In this document: in pieces, positions 42,001 through 57,000 of the stretch
Layout: each line of letters opens with the position of its first letter
How positions within the stretch are numbered: the stretch's first letter is position 1
NCBI GenBank assembly: GCA_950022655.1
Contig: OX465579.1
Location: forward strand, 75,217,193-75,281,192
Direction of reading: 5' to 3'
Origin: Alentia gelatinosa
Lineage: Eukaryota; Annelida; Polychaeta; Phyllodocida; Polynoidae
DNA length: 64,000 nucleotides
Program-made: the position numbers and the translations under genes
Notes under the pieces: model-generated
Databases searched by the model: none
What the model saw: the letters and a program-made list of their open reading frames with translations, nothing else
Told to the model about the DNA's origin: nothing

Positions 42001-45000
42001 CAGACACTACAAAGGAAAGATCAAAGGACATTTTAGGAAACTGGACTTGGATAGAACTGTGCAACTAGGATATGAAATTGCTAATATCATAAAACTGAGA
42101 TTGTGTTTCCTCATTTTGTCACTGATTTTGAGGGGTGAGCCACATAGATAAAAAGTAGAAATTAGGATGCTCTTGAAATAAATTGACACATTTGTTGAAA
42201 ACATCCATTTGTAACTCACCACTGGAAGTGTCTACTGATGTTGTTTCCACAGAGGCTAGAAATTAAATATAGAGAACATCTTAAAAATAGGCCTTTGCCT
42301 CAATGAACTATCATAATGTGCATTGTATTTCTATTCTTATTTTTGGTGAGATAAAAAATCTTTGCACTGTGATGGAGATGGTCAACATATTTAAAAGTAC
42401 CTTTCTGCTTCCGCTCCATAAAGAGTTCTATTCTTAAGATAATTATCAAATTTTTCAATTCTATTAACTCATTCTACACAAATGCATCCTCTATCACAAT
42501 GTTGAAAAAGGTTGCAAATTATCCATCTTAATTGTTTATAATGGTTACTTAGAAAGGTCTATTGGTACTCACTCGAAGGAATTTCTGTTGAGGTTAGAGT
42601 TACCGATTCTGAAAGGTGATTTGAGACTCATGAGAAAGGGCCATCAACATAGATCGATTCAGTATTGTCCAAACCCTTTAAGCTACTAGTAACAGCAATA
42701 GGATTCCTCCTTATAAAAGATTCTGAATGAAAATGAAGCTTACCTGTAGTGCTCAGTAGTGGGGTTGTTTCTACAGCTGCTAAAAGAAAAAAAAAGACAT
42801 GAAGTTAGATTGAACTATATATGGCGGTGAAAATCTCATCAATTTTCCTTTTGGCCCGACAGTTAAACCAAGAGTATTGTACATTCTGACTATCACAGCT
42901 TGTTATAAAATTGGATAAAGACCCTCCCCAATATGTCCAAATCAGGTAGACTGGTTTAAATTTAATCACTACTGAGAATTATGTGTTATCTACAGAGGTT
43001 CATTGATTATAGTCCCTGCACTAGAGATCAAATGTGTGCTTGTGTAATTGATTAAAAGTACTTACAGGAAAAGCTCTCTTCTGATGTTGTAGGTGCTCCA
43101 GAGACTACAAAGGAAAGATCAAAGCACATTTCAGGAAACTAGACTTGAATAGAACTGTGCAACTAGGATATGAAATTGCTAATATCATAAAACTGAGATT
43201 GTGTTTCCTCATTTTGTCACTGATTTTGAGGGGTGAGCCACATAGATAAAAAGTAGAAATTAGGATGCTCTTGAAATAAATTGACACATTTGTTGAAAAC
43301 ATCCATTTGTAACTCACCACTGGAAGTGTCTACTGATGTTGTTTCCACAGAGGCTAGAAATTAAATAGAGAGAACATCTTAAAAATAGGCCTTTGCCTCA
43401 ATAAACTATCATAATGGGCATTGTATTTCTATTCTTATTTTTGGTGAGATAAAAAATCTTTGCACTGTGATGGAGATGCTCAACATATTTAAAAGTACCT
43501 TTCTGCTTCCGCACCATAAAGAGTTCTATTCTTAAGATAATTATCAAATTTTTCAATTCTATTAACTCATTCTACACAAATGCATCCTCTATCACAATGT
43601 TGAAAAAGGTTGCAAATTATCCATCTTAATTGTTTATAATGGTTACTTAGAAAGGTCTATTGGTACTCACTCGAAGGAATTTCTGTTGAGGTTGGAGTAA
43701 CCGATTCTGAAAGGTGATTTGAGACTCATGAGAAAGGGCCACCAACATAGATTGATTCAGTATTGTCCAAACCTTTTAAGCTACTAGTAACAGCAATAGG
43801 ATTCCTCCTTATAAAAGATTCTGAATGAAAATGAAGCTTACCTGTAGTGCTCAGTAGTGTGGTTGTTTCCACAGCTGCTAAAAGAAAAAATAAGACATGA
43901 AGTAAGATTGAACTATATATGGCGGTGAAAATCTCATCAAGTTCCCTTTTGGCCTGACAGTTGAACGAAGAGTATTGTACACTCTGACTATCACAGCTTG
44001 TGATAAAATTGGATTAAGACCCTCCCCAATATGTCCAAATCAGGTGCACTGGTTTAAATTTAATCACTACTAAGAATTATCTGTTATCTACAGAGGTTCA
44101 TTGACTTTATTATCCATCGTATACAAAGCCCCCATTGAAAATGTATAGGGACTCAGTAAACCACGACCCATTGTATAAAACCTGTCAGATACAATAACTG
44201 TGGTATACGGATTCAAACCTGTGGTATACGGCCTTAAAACCATGGTATACGGGAAAAATAGTCCCTTTTGCTTTAGAGCAAAGAAATAGTCCCCACTGTT
44301 ATACCATTTAATGTGGCAATTACTGGGTTTAATTTATTCGAAAAGATGGATAATAAATACAATAAACGATGATTTTGTGGACAGGCGGCTCTGTAAACCA
44401 CTCGAGGTTGACCTAGTAATACACTCGCTAGCGCTCGTGTATTACTAAGCGTCAACCTCTCGTGGTTTACGGCCGCCTGTCCACAAAACCATTGATTATT
44501 GTCTATATAGACCCTGCACTAGAGATCAAATGTGTGCTTGTGTAATTGATTAAAAGTACTTACAGGAAGAGCTCTGTTCTGATGGTGTAGGTGCTCCAGA
44601 GACTACAAAGGAAAGATCAAAGCACATTTCAGGAAACTGGACTTGGATAGAACTGTGCAACTAGGATATGAAATTGCTAATATCATAAAACTGAGATTGT
44701 GTTTCCTCATTTTGTCACTGATTTTGAGGGGTGAGCCACATAGATAAAAAGTAGAAATTAGGATGCTCTTGAAATAAATTGACACATTTGTTGAAAACAT
44801 CCATTTGTAACTCACCACTGGAAGTGTCTACTGATGTTGTTTCCACAGAGGCTAGAAATTAAATAGAGAGAACATGTAAATATAGGCCTTTGCCTCAATG
44901 AACTATCATAATGTGCATTGTATTTCTATTCTTATTTTTGTTGAGATAAAAAATCTTTGCATTGTAATGGAGATGGTCAACATATTTAAAAGTACCTTTC

Positions 45001-48000
45001 TGCTTCCGCTCCATAGAGAGTACTATTCTTAAGATAATTATCAAATTTTTCAATTCTATCAACACATACTACACAAATGCATCCTCTATCACAATGTTGA
45101 AAAAAAGGTTACAAATTATCCATCTTAATTGTTTATAATGGTTACTTAGAAAGGTCTATTGGTACTCACTCGAAGGAATTTCTGTTGAGGTTGGAGTCAC
45201 CGATTCTGAAAGGTGATTTGAGACTCATGAGAAAGGGCCATCAACATAGATCGATCAGTATTGTCCAAACCTTTTAAGCTACTAGTAACAGCAATAGGAT
45301 TCATCCTTATAAAAGATTCTGAATGAAAATGAAGCTTACCTGTAGTGCTCAGTAGTGGGGTTGTTTCCACAGCTGCTAAAAGAAAAAATAAGACATGAAG
45401 TTAGATTGAACTATATATGGCGGTGAAAATCGCATCAATTTCCCTTTTGGCCTGACAGTTAAACCAAGAGTATTGTACACTCTGACTATCACAGCTTGTT
45501 ATAAAATTGGATAAAGACCCTCCCCAATATGTCCAAATCAGGTAGACTGGTTTAAATTTAATCACTACTAAGAATTATGTGTTATCTACAGAGGTTCATT
45601 GACTATAGTCCCTGCACTAGAGATCAAATGTGTGCTTGTGTAATTGATTAAAAGTACTTACAGGAAAAGCTCTCTTCTGATGTTGTAGGTGCTACAGACA
45701 CTACAAAGGAAAGATCAAAGGACATTTCAGGAAACTGGACTTGGATAGAACTGTGCAACTAGGATATGAAATTGCTAATATCATAAAACTGAGTTTTTGT
45801 TTCCTCATTTTGTCACTGATTTTGAGGGGTGAGCCACATAGATAAAAAGTAGAAATTCGGATGCTCTTGAAATAAATTGACACATTTGTTGAAAACATCC
45901 ATTTGTAACTTACCACTGGAAGTGTCTACTGATGTTGTTTCCACAGAGGCTAGAAATTAAATAGAGAGAACATCTTAAAAATAGGCCTTTGCCTCAATGA
46001 ACTATCATAATGTGCATTGATTTCTATTCTTATTTTTGTTGAGATAAAAAATCTTTGCACTGTGATGGAGATGGTCAACATATTTAAAAGTACCCTTCTG
46101 CTTCCGCTCCATAGAGAGTACTTTTCTTAAGATAATTATCAAATTTTTCAATTCTATTAACTCATTCTACACAAATGCATCCTCTATCACAATGTTGAAA
46201 AAGGCTGCAAATTATCCATCTTAATTGTTTATAATGGTTACTTAGAAAGGTCTATTGGTACTCACCCGAAGGAATTTCTGTTGAGGTTGGAGTTACCGAT
46301 TCTGAAAGGTGATTTGAGACTCATGAGAAGGGGCCATTAACATAGATCGATTCAGTATTGTCCAAACCCTTTAAGCTATTAGTAACAGCAATAGGATTCC
46401 TCCTTATAAAAGATTCTGAATGAAAATGAAGCTTACCTGTAGTGCTCAGTAGTGTGGTTGTTTCCACATCTGCTAAAAGAAAAAATAAGACATGAAGTTA
46501 GATTGAACTATATATGGTGGTGAAAATCCCATCAATTTCCCTTCTGGCCTGACAGTTGAACCAAGAGTATTGTACACTCTGACTATCACAGCTTGTGACA
46601 AAATTGGATAAAGACCCTCCCCAATATGTCCAAATCAGGTAGACTGGTTTAAATTTAATCACTACTGAGAATTATTTGTTATCTACAGAGGTTTATTGAC
46701 TATAGACCCTGCACTAGAGATCAAATGTGTGCTTGTGTAAATGATTAAAAGTACTTACAGGAAAGGCTCTCTTCTGATGTTGTAGGTGCTACAGACACTA
46801 CAAAGGAAAGATCAAAGGACATTTTAGGAAACTGGACTTGGATAGAAATGTGCAACTAGGATATGAAACTGCTAATATCATAAAACTGAGATTGTGCTTC
46901 CTCATTTTGTCACTGATTTTGAGGGGTGAGCCACATAGATAAAAAGTAAAAATTAGGATGCTCTTGAAATAAATTGACACATTTGTTGAAAACATCCATT
47001 TGTAACTCACCACTGGAAGTGTCTACTGATGTTGTTTCAACAGAGGCTAGAAATTAAAAAGAGAGAACATCTTAGAAATAGGCCTTTGCCTCAATGAACT
47101 ATCATAATGGGCATTGTATTTCTATTCTTATTTTTGTTGAGATAATAAATCTTTGCATTGTAATGGAGATGGTCAACATATTTAAAAGTACCTTTCTGCT
47201 TCCGCTCCATAGAGAGTACTATTCTTAAGATAATTATCAAATGTTTCAATTCTATCAAATCGTACTACACAAATGCATCCTCTATCACAATGTTGAAAAA
47301 GGCTGCAAATTATCCATCTTAATTGTTTATAATGGTTACTTAGAAAGGTCTATTGGTACTCACTCGAAGGAATTTCTGTTGAGGTTGGAGTTACCGATTC
47401 TGAAAGGTGATTTGAGACTCATGAGAAAGGGCCATCAACATAGATTGATTCAGTATTGTCCAAACCCATTAAGCTACTAGTAACAGCAATAGGATTCCTC
47501 CTTATAAAAGATTCTGAATGAGAATGAAGCTTACCTGTAGTGCTCAGTAGTGTGGTTGTTTCCACAGCTGCTAAAAGAAAAAATAAGACATGAAGTTAGA
47601 TTGAACTATATATGGCGGTGAAAATCCCATCAATTTCCCTTTTGGCCTGACAGTTGAACCAAGAGTATTGTACACTCTGACTATCACAGCTTGTGATAAA
47701 ATTGGATAAAGACCCTCCCCAATATGTCCAAATCAGGTAGACTGGTTTAAATTTAATCACTACTAAGAATTATCTGTTATCTACAGTGGTTCATTGACTA
47801 TAGACCCTGCACTAGAAATCAAATGTGTGCTTGTGTAATTGATTGAAGGTACTTACAGGAAGAGCTCGCTTCTGATGTTGTAGGTGCTACAGACGCTACA
47901 AAGGAAAGATCAAAGCACATTTCAGGAAACTGGACTTGGATAGAAATGTGCAACTAGGATATGAAATTGCTAATATCATAAAACTGAGATTGTGTTTCCT

Positions 48001-51000
48001 CATTTTGTCACTGATTTTGAGGGGTGAGCCACATAGATAAAAAGTAGAAAATAGGATGCTCTTGAAATAAATTGACACATTTGTTGAAAACATCCATTTG
48101 TAACTCACCACTGGAAGTGTCTACTAATGTTGTTTCCACAGAGGCTAGAAATTAAAAAGAGAGAACATCATAGAAATAGGCCTTTGCCTCAATGAACTAT
48201 CATAATGTGCATTGTATTTCTATTCTTATTTTTGTTGAGATAAAAAATCTTTGCATTGTAATGGAAATGCTCAACATATTTAAAAGTACCTTTATGCTTC
48301 CGCGCCATAGAGAGTACTATTCTTAAGATAATTATCAAATTTTTCAATTCTGTCAAATCGTACTACACAAATGCATCCTGTATCACAATGTTGAAAAAGG
48401 CTGCAAATTATCCATCTTAATTGTTTATAATGGTTACTTAGAAAGGTCTATTGGTACTCACCCGAAGGAATTTCTGTTGAGGTTGGAGTTACCGATTCTG
48501 AAAGGTGATTTGAGACTCATGAGAAGGGGCCATTAACATAGATCGATTCAGTATTGTCCAAACCCTTTAAGCTATTAGTAACAGCAATAGGATTCCTCCT
48601 TATAAAAGATTCTGAATGAAAATGAAGCTTACCTGTAGTGCTCAGTAGTGTGGTTGTTTCCACATCTGCTAAAAGAAAAAATAAGACATGAAGTTAGATT
48701 GAACTATATATGGCGGTGAAAATCCCATCAATTTCCCTTTTGGCCTGACAGTTAAACCAAGAGTATTGTACACTCTGACTATCACAGCTTGTTATAAAAT
48801 TGGATAAAGACCCTCCCCAATATGTCCAAATCAGGTAGACTGGTTTAAATTTAATCACTACTAAGAATAATGTGTTATCTACAGAGGTTCATTGACTATA
48901 GTCCCTGCACTAGAGATCAAATGTGTGCTTGTGTAATTGATTAAAAGTACTTACAGGAAAAGCTCTCTTCTGATGTTGTAGGTGCTACAGACACTACAAA
49001 GGAAAGATCAAAGCACATTTCACGAAACTGGACTTGGATAGAACTGTGCAACTAGGATATGAAATTGCTAATATCATAAAACTGAGTTTGTGTTTCCTCA
49101 TTTTGTCACTGATTTTGAGGGGTGAGCCACATAGATAAAAAGTAGAAATTAGGATGCTCTTGAAATAAATTGACACATTTGTTGAAAACATCCATTTGTA
49201 ACTCACCACTGGAAGTGTCTCCTGATGTTGTTTCCACAGAGGCTAGAAATTAGATAGAGAGAACATCTTAAAAATAGGCCTTTGCCTCAATGAACTATCA
49301 TATTGTGCATTGTATTTCTATTCTTATTTTTGTTGAGATAAAAAATCTTTGCATTGTAATGGAGATGGTCAACATATTTAAAAGTACCTTTCTGCTTCTG
49401 CTCCGTAGAGAGTACTATTCTTAAGATAATTATCAAATATTTCAATTCTATTAACTCATTCTACACAAATGCATCCTCTATCACAATGTTGAAAAAGGCT
49501 GCAAATTATCCATCTTAATTGTTTATAATGGTTACTTAGAAAGGTCTATTGGTACTCACCCGAAAGAATTTCTGTTGAGGTTGGAGTTACCGATTCTGAA
49601 AGGTGATTTGAGACTCATGAGAAAGGGCCATTAACATAGATCGATTCAGTATTGTCCAAACCCTTTAAGCTATTAGTAACAGCAATAGGATTCCTCCTTA
49701 TAAAAGATTCTGAATGAAAATGAAGCTTACCTGTAGTGCCCGGTATTGTGGTTGTTTCTAAAGATGCTAAAAGAAAAAATAAGACATGAAGTTAGATTGA
49801 ACTATATATGGCAGTGAAAATCCCACCAATTTACCTTTTGGCCTGACAGTTGAACGAAGAGTATTGTACACTCTGACTATCACAGCTTGCGATAAAATTG
49901 GAGAAAGACCCTCCCCAATATGTCCAAATCAGGTAGACTGGTTTAAATTTAATCACTACTAAGAATTATCTGTTATCTACAGGTTTCATTGACTATAGAC
50001 CCTGCAAAAGAGATCAAATGCGTGCTTGTGTAATTGATTAAAAGTACTTACAGGAAAGGCTCTCTTCTGATGTTGTAGGTGCTACAGACACTACAAAGGA
50101 AAGATCAAAGCACATTTCACGAAACTGGACTTGGATAGAAATGTGCAACTAGGATATGAAATTGCTAATATCATAAAACTGAGATTGTGTTTCCTCATTT
50201 TGTCACTGATTTTGAGGGGTGAGCCATATAGATAGAAAGTAGAAATAAGGATGCTCTTAAAATAAATTGGCACATTTGTTGAAAACATCCATTTGTAACT
50301 CACCACTGGAAGTATCTACTGATGTTGTTTCCACAGAGGCTAGAAATTAAAAAGAAAGAACATTTTAAAAATAGCCCTTTGCCTCATTGAACTATCATAA
50401 TGTGCAATGTATTTCTATTCTTATTTTTGTTGAGATAAAAAATCTTTGCATTGTAATGGAGATGGTCAACATATTTAAAAGTACCTTTCTGCTACCGCTC
50501 CATAGAGAGTACTATTCTTAAGATAATTATCAAATGTTTCAATTCTATCAAATCGTACTACACAAATGCATCCTCTATCACAATGTTGAAAAAGGCTGCA
50601 AATTATCCATCTTAATTGTTTATAATGGTTACTTAGAAAGGTCTACTGGTACTCACTCGAAGGAATTTCTGTTGAGTTTGGAGTTACCGATTCTGAAAGG
50701 TGATTTGAGACTCATGAGAAAGGGCCATCAACATAGATCGATTCAGTATTGTCCAAACCCTTTAAGCTACTAGTAACAGCAATAGGATTCCTCCTTATAA
50801 AAGATTCTGAATGAAAATGAAGCTTACCTGTAGTGCTCAGTAGTGTGGTTGTTTCCACAGCTGCTAAAAGAAAAAATAAGACATGAAGTTAGATTGAACT
50901 ATATATGGCGGTGAAAATCCCATCAATTTCCCTTTTGGCCTGACAGTTGAACGAAGAGTATTGTACACTCTGACTATCACAGCTTGTGATAAAATTGGAT

Positions 51001-54000
51001 AAAGACCCTCCCCAATATGTCCAAATCAGGTAGACTGGTTTAAATTTAATCACTACTAAGAATTATCTGTTATCTACAGAGGTTCATTGACTATAGACCC
51101 TGCACTTGAGATCAAATGTGTGCTTGTGTAATTGATTAAAAGTATTTACAGGAAGAGCTCTCTTCTGATGTTGTAGGTGCTCCAGACACTACAAAGGAAA
51201 GATCAAAGCACTTTTCAGGAAACAGAACTTTGATAGAAATATGCAACTAGGATATGAAATTGCTAATATCATAAAACTGAGATTGTGTTTCCTCATTTTG
51301 TCACTGATTTTGAGGGGTGAGCCACATACATAAAAAGTAGAAATTAGGATGCTCTTAAAATAAATTGACACATTTGTTGAAAACATCCATTTGTAACTCA
51401 CCACTGGAAGTGTCTACTGATGTTGTTTCCACAGAGGCTAGAAATTAAATAGAGAGAACATGTTAAAAATAGGCCTTTGCCTCAATGAACTATCATAATG
51501 TTCATTGAATATCTATTCTTATTTTTGTTGAGATAAAAAATCTTTGCATTGTAATGGAGATGGTCAACATATCTTATAAAACCTTTCTGCTTCCGCTCCA
51601 TAGAGAGTACTATTCTTAAGATAATTATCAAATTTTTCAATTCTATCAACACATACTACACAAATGCATCCTCTATCACAATGTTGAAAAAGGCTGCAAA
51701 TTATCCATCTTAATTGTTTATAATGGTTACTTAGAAAGGTCTATTGGTACTCACTGGAAGGAATTTCTGTTGAAGTTGGAGTTACCGATTCTGAAAGGTG
51801 ATTTGAGACTCATGAGAAAGGGCCATCAACATAGATTGATTCAGTATTGTCCAAACCTTTTAAGCTAATAGTAACAGCAATAGGATTCCTCCTTATAAAA
51901 GATTCTGAATGAAAATGAAGCTTACCTGTAGTGCTCAGTAGTGTGGTTGTTTCCACAGCTGCTAAAAGAAAAAATAAGACATCAAGTTAGATTGAACTAT
52001 ATATGGCGGTGAAAATCTCATCACGTTCCCTTTTGGCCTGACAGTTGAACGAAGAGTATTGTACACTCTGACTATCACAGCTTGTGATAAAATTGGATAA
52101 AGACCCTCCCCAATATGTCCAAATCAGGTAGACTGGTTTAAATTTAATCACTACTAAGAATTATCTGTTATCTACAGAGGTTCATTGACTTTATTATCCA
52201 TCGTATACAAAGCCCCCATTGAAAATGTATAGGGACTCAGTAAACCACGACCCATTGTATAAAACCTGTCAGATACCATAACTGTGGTATACGGATTCAA
52301 ACCTGTGGTATACGGCCTTAAAACCATGGTATATGGGAAAAATAGTCCCTTTTGCTTTAGAGCAAAGAAATAGTCCCCACTGTTATACCATTTAATGTGG
52401 CAATTACTGGGTTTAATTTATTCGAAAAGATGGATAATAAATACAATAAACGATGATTTTGTGGACAGGCTGCTCTGTAAACCACTCAAGGTTGACCTCG
52501 TAATACACTCGCTAGCGCTCGTGTATTACTAAGCGTCAACCTCTCGTGGTTTACGGCCGCCTGTCCACAAAACCATCGATTATTGTCTATATAGACCCTG
52601 CACTAGAGATCAAATGTGTGCTTGTGTAATTGATTAAAAGTACTTACAGGAAAAGCTCTCTTCTGATGTTGTAGGTGCTCCAGAGACTACAAAGGAAAGA
52701 TCAAAGCACTTTTCAGGAAACTGGACTTTGATAGAAATATGCAACTAGGATATGAAATTGCTAATATCATAAAACTGAGATTGTGTTTCCTCATTTTGTC
52801 ACTGATTTTGAGGGGTGAGCCACATACATAAAAAGTAGAAATTAGGATGCTCTTGAAATAAATTGACACATTTGTTGAAAACATCCATTTGTAACTCACC
52901 ACTGGAAGTGTCTACTGATGTTGTTTCCACAGAGGCTAGAAATTAAAAAGAGAGAACATCTTAGAAATAGGCCTTTGCCTCAATGAACTATCATAATGTG
53001 CATTGTATTTCTATTCTTATTTTTGTTGAGATAAAAAATCTTTGCATTGTAATGGAGATGGTCAACATATTTAAAAGTACCTTTCTGCTTCCGCTCCATA
53101 AAGAGTACTATTCTTAAGATAATTATCAAATTTTTCAATTCTAATAACTCATTCTACACAAATGCATCCTCTATCACAATGTTGAAAAAGGTTGCAAATT
53201 ATCCATCTTAATTGTTTATAATGGTTACTTAGAAAGGTCTATTGGTACTCACTCGAAGGAATTTCTGTTGAGTTTGGAGTTACCGATTCTGAAAGGTGAT
53301 TTGAGACTCATGAGAAAGGGCCATCAACATAGATCGATTCAGTATTGTCCAAACCCTTTAAGCTACTAGTAACAGCAATAGGATTCCTCCTTATAAAAGA
53401 TTCTGAATGAAAATGAAGCTTACCTGTAGTGCTCAGTAGTGTGGTTGTTTCCACAGCTGCTAAAAGAAAAAATAAGACATTAAAGTTAGATTGAACTATA
53501 TATGGCGGTGAAAATCCCATCAATTTCCCTTTTGGCCTGACAGTTAAACCAAGAGTATTGTACACTCTGACTATCACAGCTTGTGATAAAATTGGATAAA
53601 GACCCTCCCCAATATGTCCAAATCAGGTAGACTGGTTTAAATTTAATCACTACTAAGAATTATCTGTTATCTACAGAGGTTCATTGACTAAAGTCCCTGC
53701 ACTAGAGATCAAATGTGTGCTTGTGTAATTGATTAAAAGTACTTACAGGAAAAGCTCTCTTCTGATGTTGTAGGTGCTCCAGACACTACAAAGGAAAGAT
53801 CAAAGCACTTTTCAGGAAACTGGACTTTGATAGAAATATGCAACTAGGATATGAAATTGCTAATATCATAAAACTGAGATTGTGTTTCCTCATTTTGTCA
53901 CTGATTTTGAGGGGTGAGCCACATACATAAAAAGTAGAAATTAGGATGCTCTTGAAATAAATTGACTCATTTGTTGGAAACATCCATTTATAACTCACCA

Positions 54001-57000
54001 CTGGAAGTGTCTACTGATGTTGTTTCCACAGAGGCTAGAAATTAAAAAGAGAGAACATCTTAAAAATAGGCCTTTGCCTCAATGAACTATCATAATGTTC
54101 ATTGAATATCTATTCTTATTTTTGTTGAGATAAAAAATCTTTGCATTGTAATGGAGATGGTCAACATATCTTATAAAACCTTTCTGCTTCCGCTCCATAG
54201 AGAGTACTATTCTTAAGATAATTATCAAATTTTTCAATTCTATCAACACATACTACACAAATGCATCCTCTATCACAATGTTGAAAAAGGCTGCAAATTA
54301 TCCATCTTAATTGTTTATAATGGTTACTTAGAAAGGTCTATTGGTACTCACTCGAAGGAATTTCTGTTGAAGTTGGAGTTACCGATTCTGAAAGGTGATT
54401 TGAGACTCATGAGAAAGGGCCATCAACATAGATTGATTCAGTATTGTCCAAACCTTTTAAGCTACTAGTAACAGCAATAGGATTCCTCCTTATAAAAGAT
54501 TCTGAATGAGAATGAAGCTTACCTGTAGTGCTCAGTAGTGTGGTTGTTTCCACAGCTGCTAAAAGAAAAAACAAGACATGAAGTTAGATTGAACTATATA
54601 TGGCGGTGAAAATTTCATCAAGTTCCCTTTTGGCCTGACAGTTGAACGAAGAGTATTGTACACTCTGACTATCACAGCTTGTGATGAAATTGGATAAAGA
54701 CCCTCCCCAATATGTCCAAATCAGGTAGACTGGTTTAAATTTAATCACTACTAAGAATTATCTGTTATCTACAGAGGTTCATTGACTTTATTATCCATCG
54801 TATACAAAGCCCCCATTGAAAATGTATAGGGACTCAGTAAACCACGACCCATTGTATAAAACCTGTCAGATACCATAACTGTGGTATACGGATTCAAACC
54901 TGTGGTATACGGCCCTAAAACCATGGTATATGGGAAAAATAGTCCCTTTTGCTTTAGAGCAAAGAAATAGTCCCCACTGTTATACCATTTAATGTGGCAA
55001 TTACTGGGTTTAATTTATTCGAAAAGATGGATAATAAATACAATAAACGATGATTTTGTGGACAGGCTGCTCTGTAAACCACTCAAGGTTGACCTCGTAA
55101 TACACTCGCTAGCGCTCGTGTATTACTAAGCGTCAGCCTCTCGTGGTTTACGGCCGCCTGTCCACAAAACCATCGATTATTGTCTATATAGACCCTGCAC
55201 TAGAGATCAAATGTGTGCTTGTGTAATTGATTAAAAGTACTTACAGGAAAAGCTCTCTTCTGATGTTGTAGGTGCTCCAGAGACTACAAAGGAAAGATCA
55301 AAGCACATTTCAGGAAACTGGACTTGGATAGAACTGTGCAACTAGGATATGAAATTGCTAATATCATAAAACTGAGATTGTGTTTCCTCATTTTGTCACT
55401 GATTTTGAGGGGTGAGCCACATACATAAAAAGTAGAAATTAGGATGCTCTTGAAATAATTTGACACATTTGTTGAAAACATCCATTTGTAACTCACCACT
55501 GGAAGTGTCTACTGATGTTGTTTCCACAGAGGCTAGAAATTAAATAGAGAGAACATCTTAGAAATAGGCCTTTGCCTCAATGAACTATCATAATGTGCAT
55601 TGTATTTCTATTCTTATTTTTGTTGAGATAAAAAATCTTTGCATTGTAATGGAGATGGTCAACATATTTAAAAGTACCTTTCTGCTTCCGCTCCATAAAG
55701 AGTACTATTCTTAAGATAATTATCAAATTTTTCAATTCTAATAACTCATTCTACACAAATGCATCCTCTATCACAATGTTGAAAAAGGTTGCAAATTATC
55801 CATCTTAATTGTTTTTAATGGTTACTTAGAAAGGTCTATTGGTACTCACTCGAAGGAATTTCTGTTAAGTTTGGAGTTACCGATTCTGAAAGGTGATTTG
55901 AGACTCATGAGAAAGGGCCATCAACATAGATCGATTCAGTATTGTCCAAACCCTTTAAGCTACTAGTAACAGCAATAGGATTCCTCCTTATAAAAGATTC
56001 TGAATGAAAATGAAGCTTACCTGTAGTGCTCAGTAGTGTGGTTGTTTCCACAGCTGCTAAAAGAAAAAATAAGACATTAAAGTTAGATTGAACTATATAT
56101 GGCGGTGAAAATCCCATCAATTTCCCTTTTGGCCTGACAGTTAAACCAAGAGTATTGTACACTCTGACTATCACAGCTTGTGATAAAATTGGATAAAGAC
56201 CCTCCCCAATATGTCCAAATCAGGTAGACTGGTTTAAATTTAATCACTACTAAGAATTATCTGTTATCTACAGAGGTTCATTGACTAAAGTCCCTGCACT
56301 AGAGATCAAATGTGTGCTTGTGTAATTGATTAAAAGTACTTACAGGAAAAGCTCTCTTCTGATGTTGTAGGTGCTACAGACATTACAAAGGAAAGATCGA
56401 AGCACATTTCAGGAAACTGGACTTTGATAGAAATATGCAACTAGGATATGAAATTGCTAATATCATAAAACTGAGAATGTGTTTCCTAATTTTGTCACTG
56501 ATTTTGAGGGGTGAGCCACATACATAAAAAGTGAAATAAGGATGCTCTTAAAATAAATTGACACATTTGTTGAAAACATCCATTTGTAACTCACCACTGG
56601 AAGTGTCTACTGATGTTGTTTCCACAGAGGCTAGAAATTAAAAAGAGAGAACATCTTAAAAATAGGCCTTTGCCTCAATAAACTATCATAATGTTCATTG
56701 TATTTCTTTTCTTATTTTTGTTGAGATAAAAAATCTTTGCATTGTAATGGAGATGGTCAACATATCTAAAAGTACCTTTCTGCTTCCGCTCCATAGAGAG
56801 TACTTTTCTTAAGATAATTATCAAATTTTTCAATTCTATCAACACATACTACACAAATGCATCCTCTATCACAATGTTGAAAAAGGCTGCAAATTATCCA
56901 TCTTAATTGTTTATAATGGTTACTTAGAAAGGTCTATTGGTACTCACTCGAAGGAATTTCTGTTGAAGTTGGAGTTACCGATTCTGAAAGGTGATTTGAG

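Larger units (their letters stand above)
53779..56375. repeat. 2,597-bp two-unit block present only in copy 2
   Basis: One short and one long unit, related at a spacing of 2,597 bp to the pair before it (51150-53459). It carries private changes, such as three in about 30 bases near 53967-53991, so it is more diverged from its neighbours than the two 29.5-kb copies are from each other. Confidence 0.7.
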
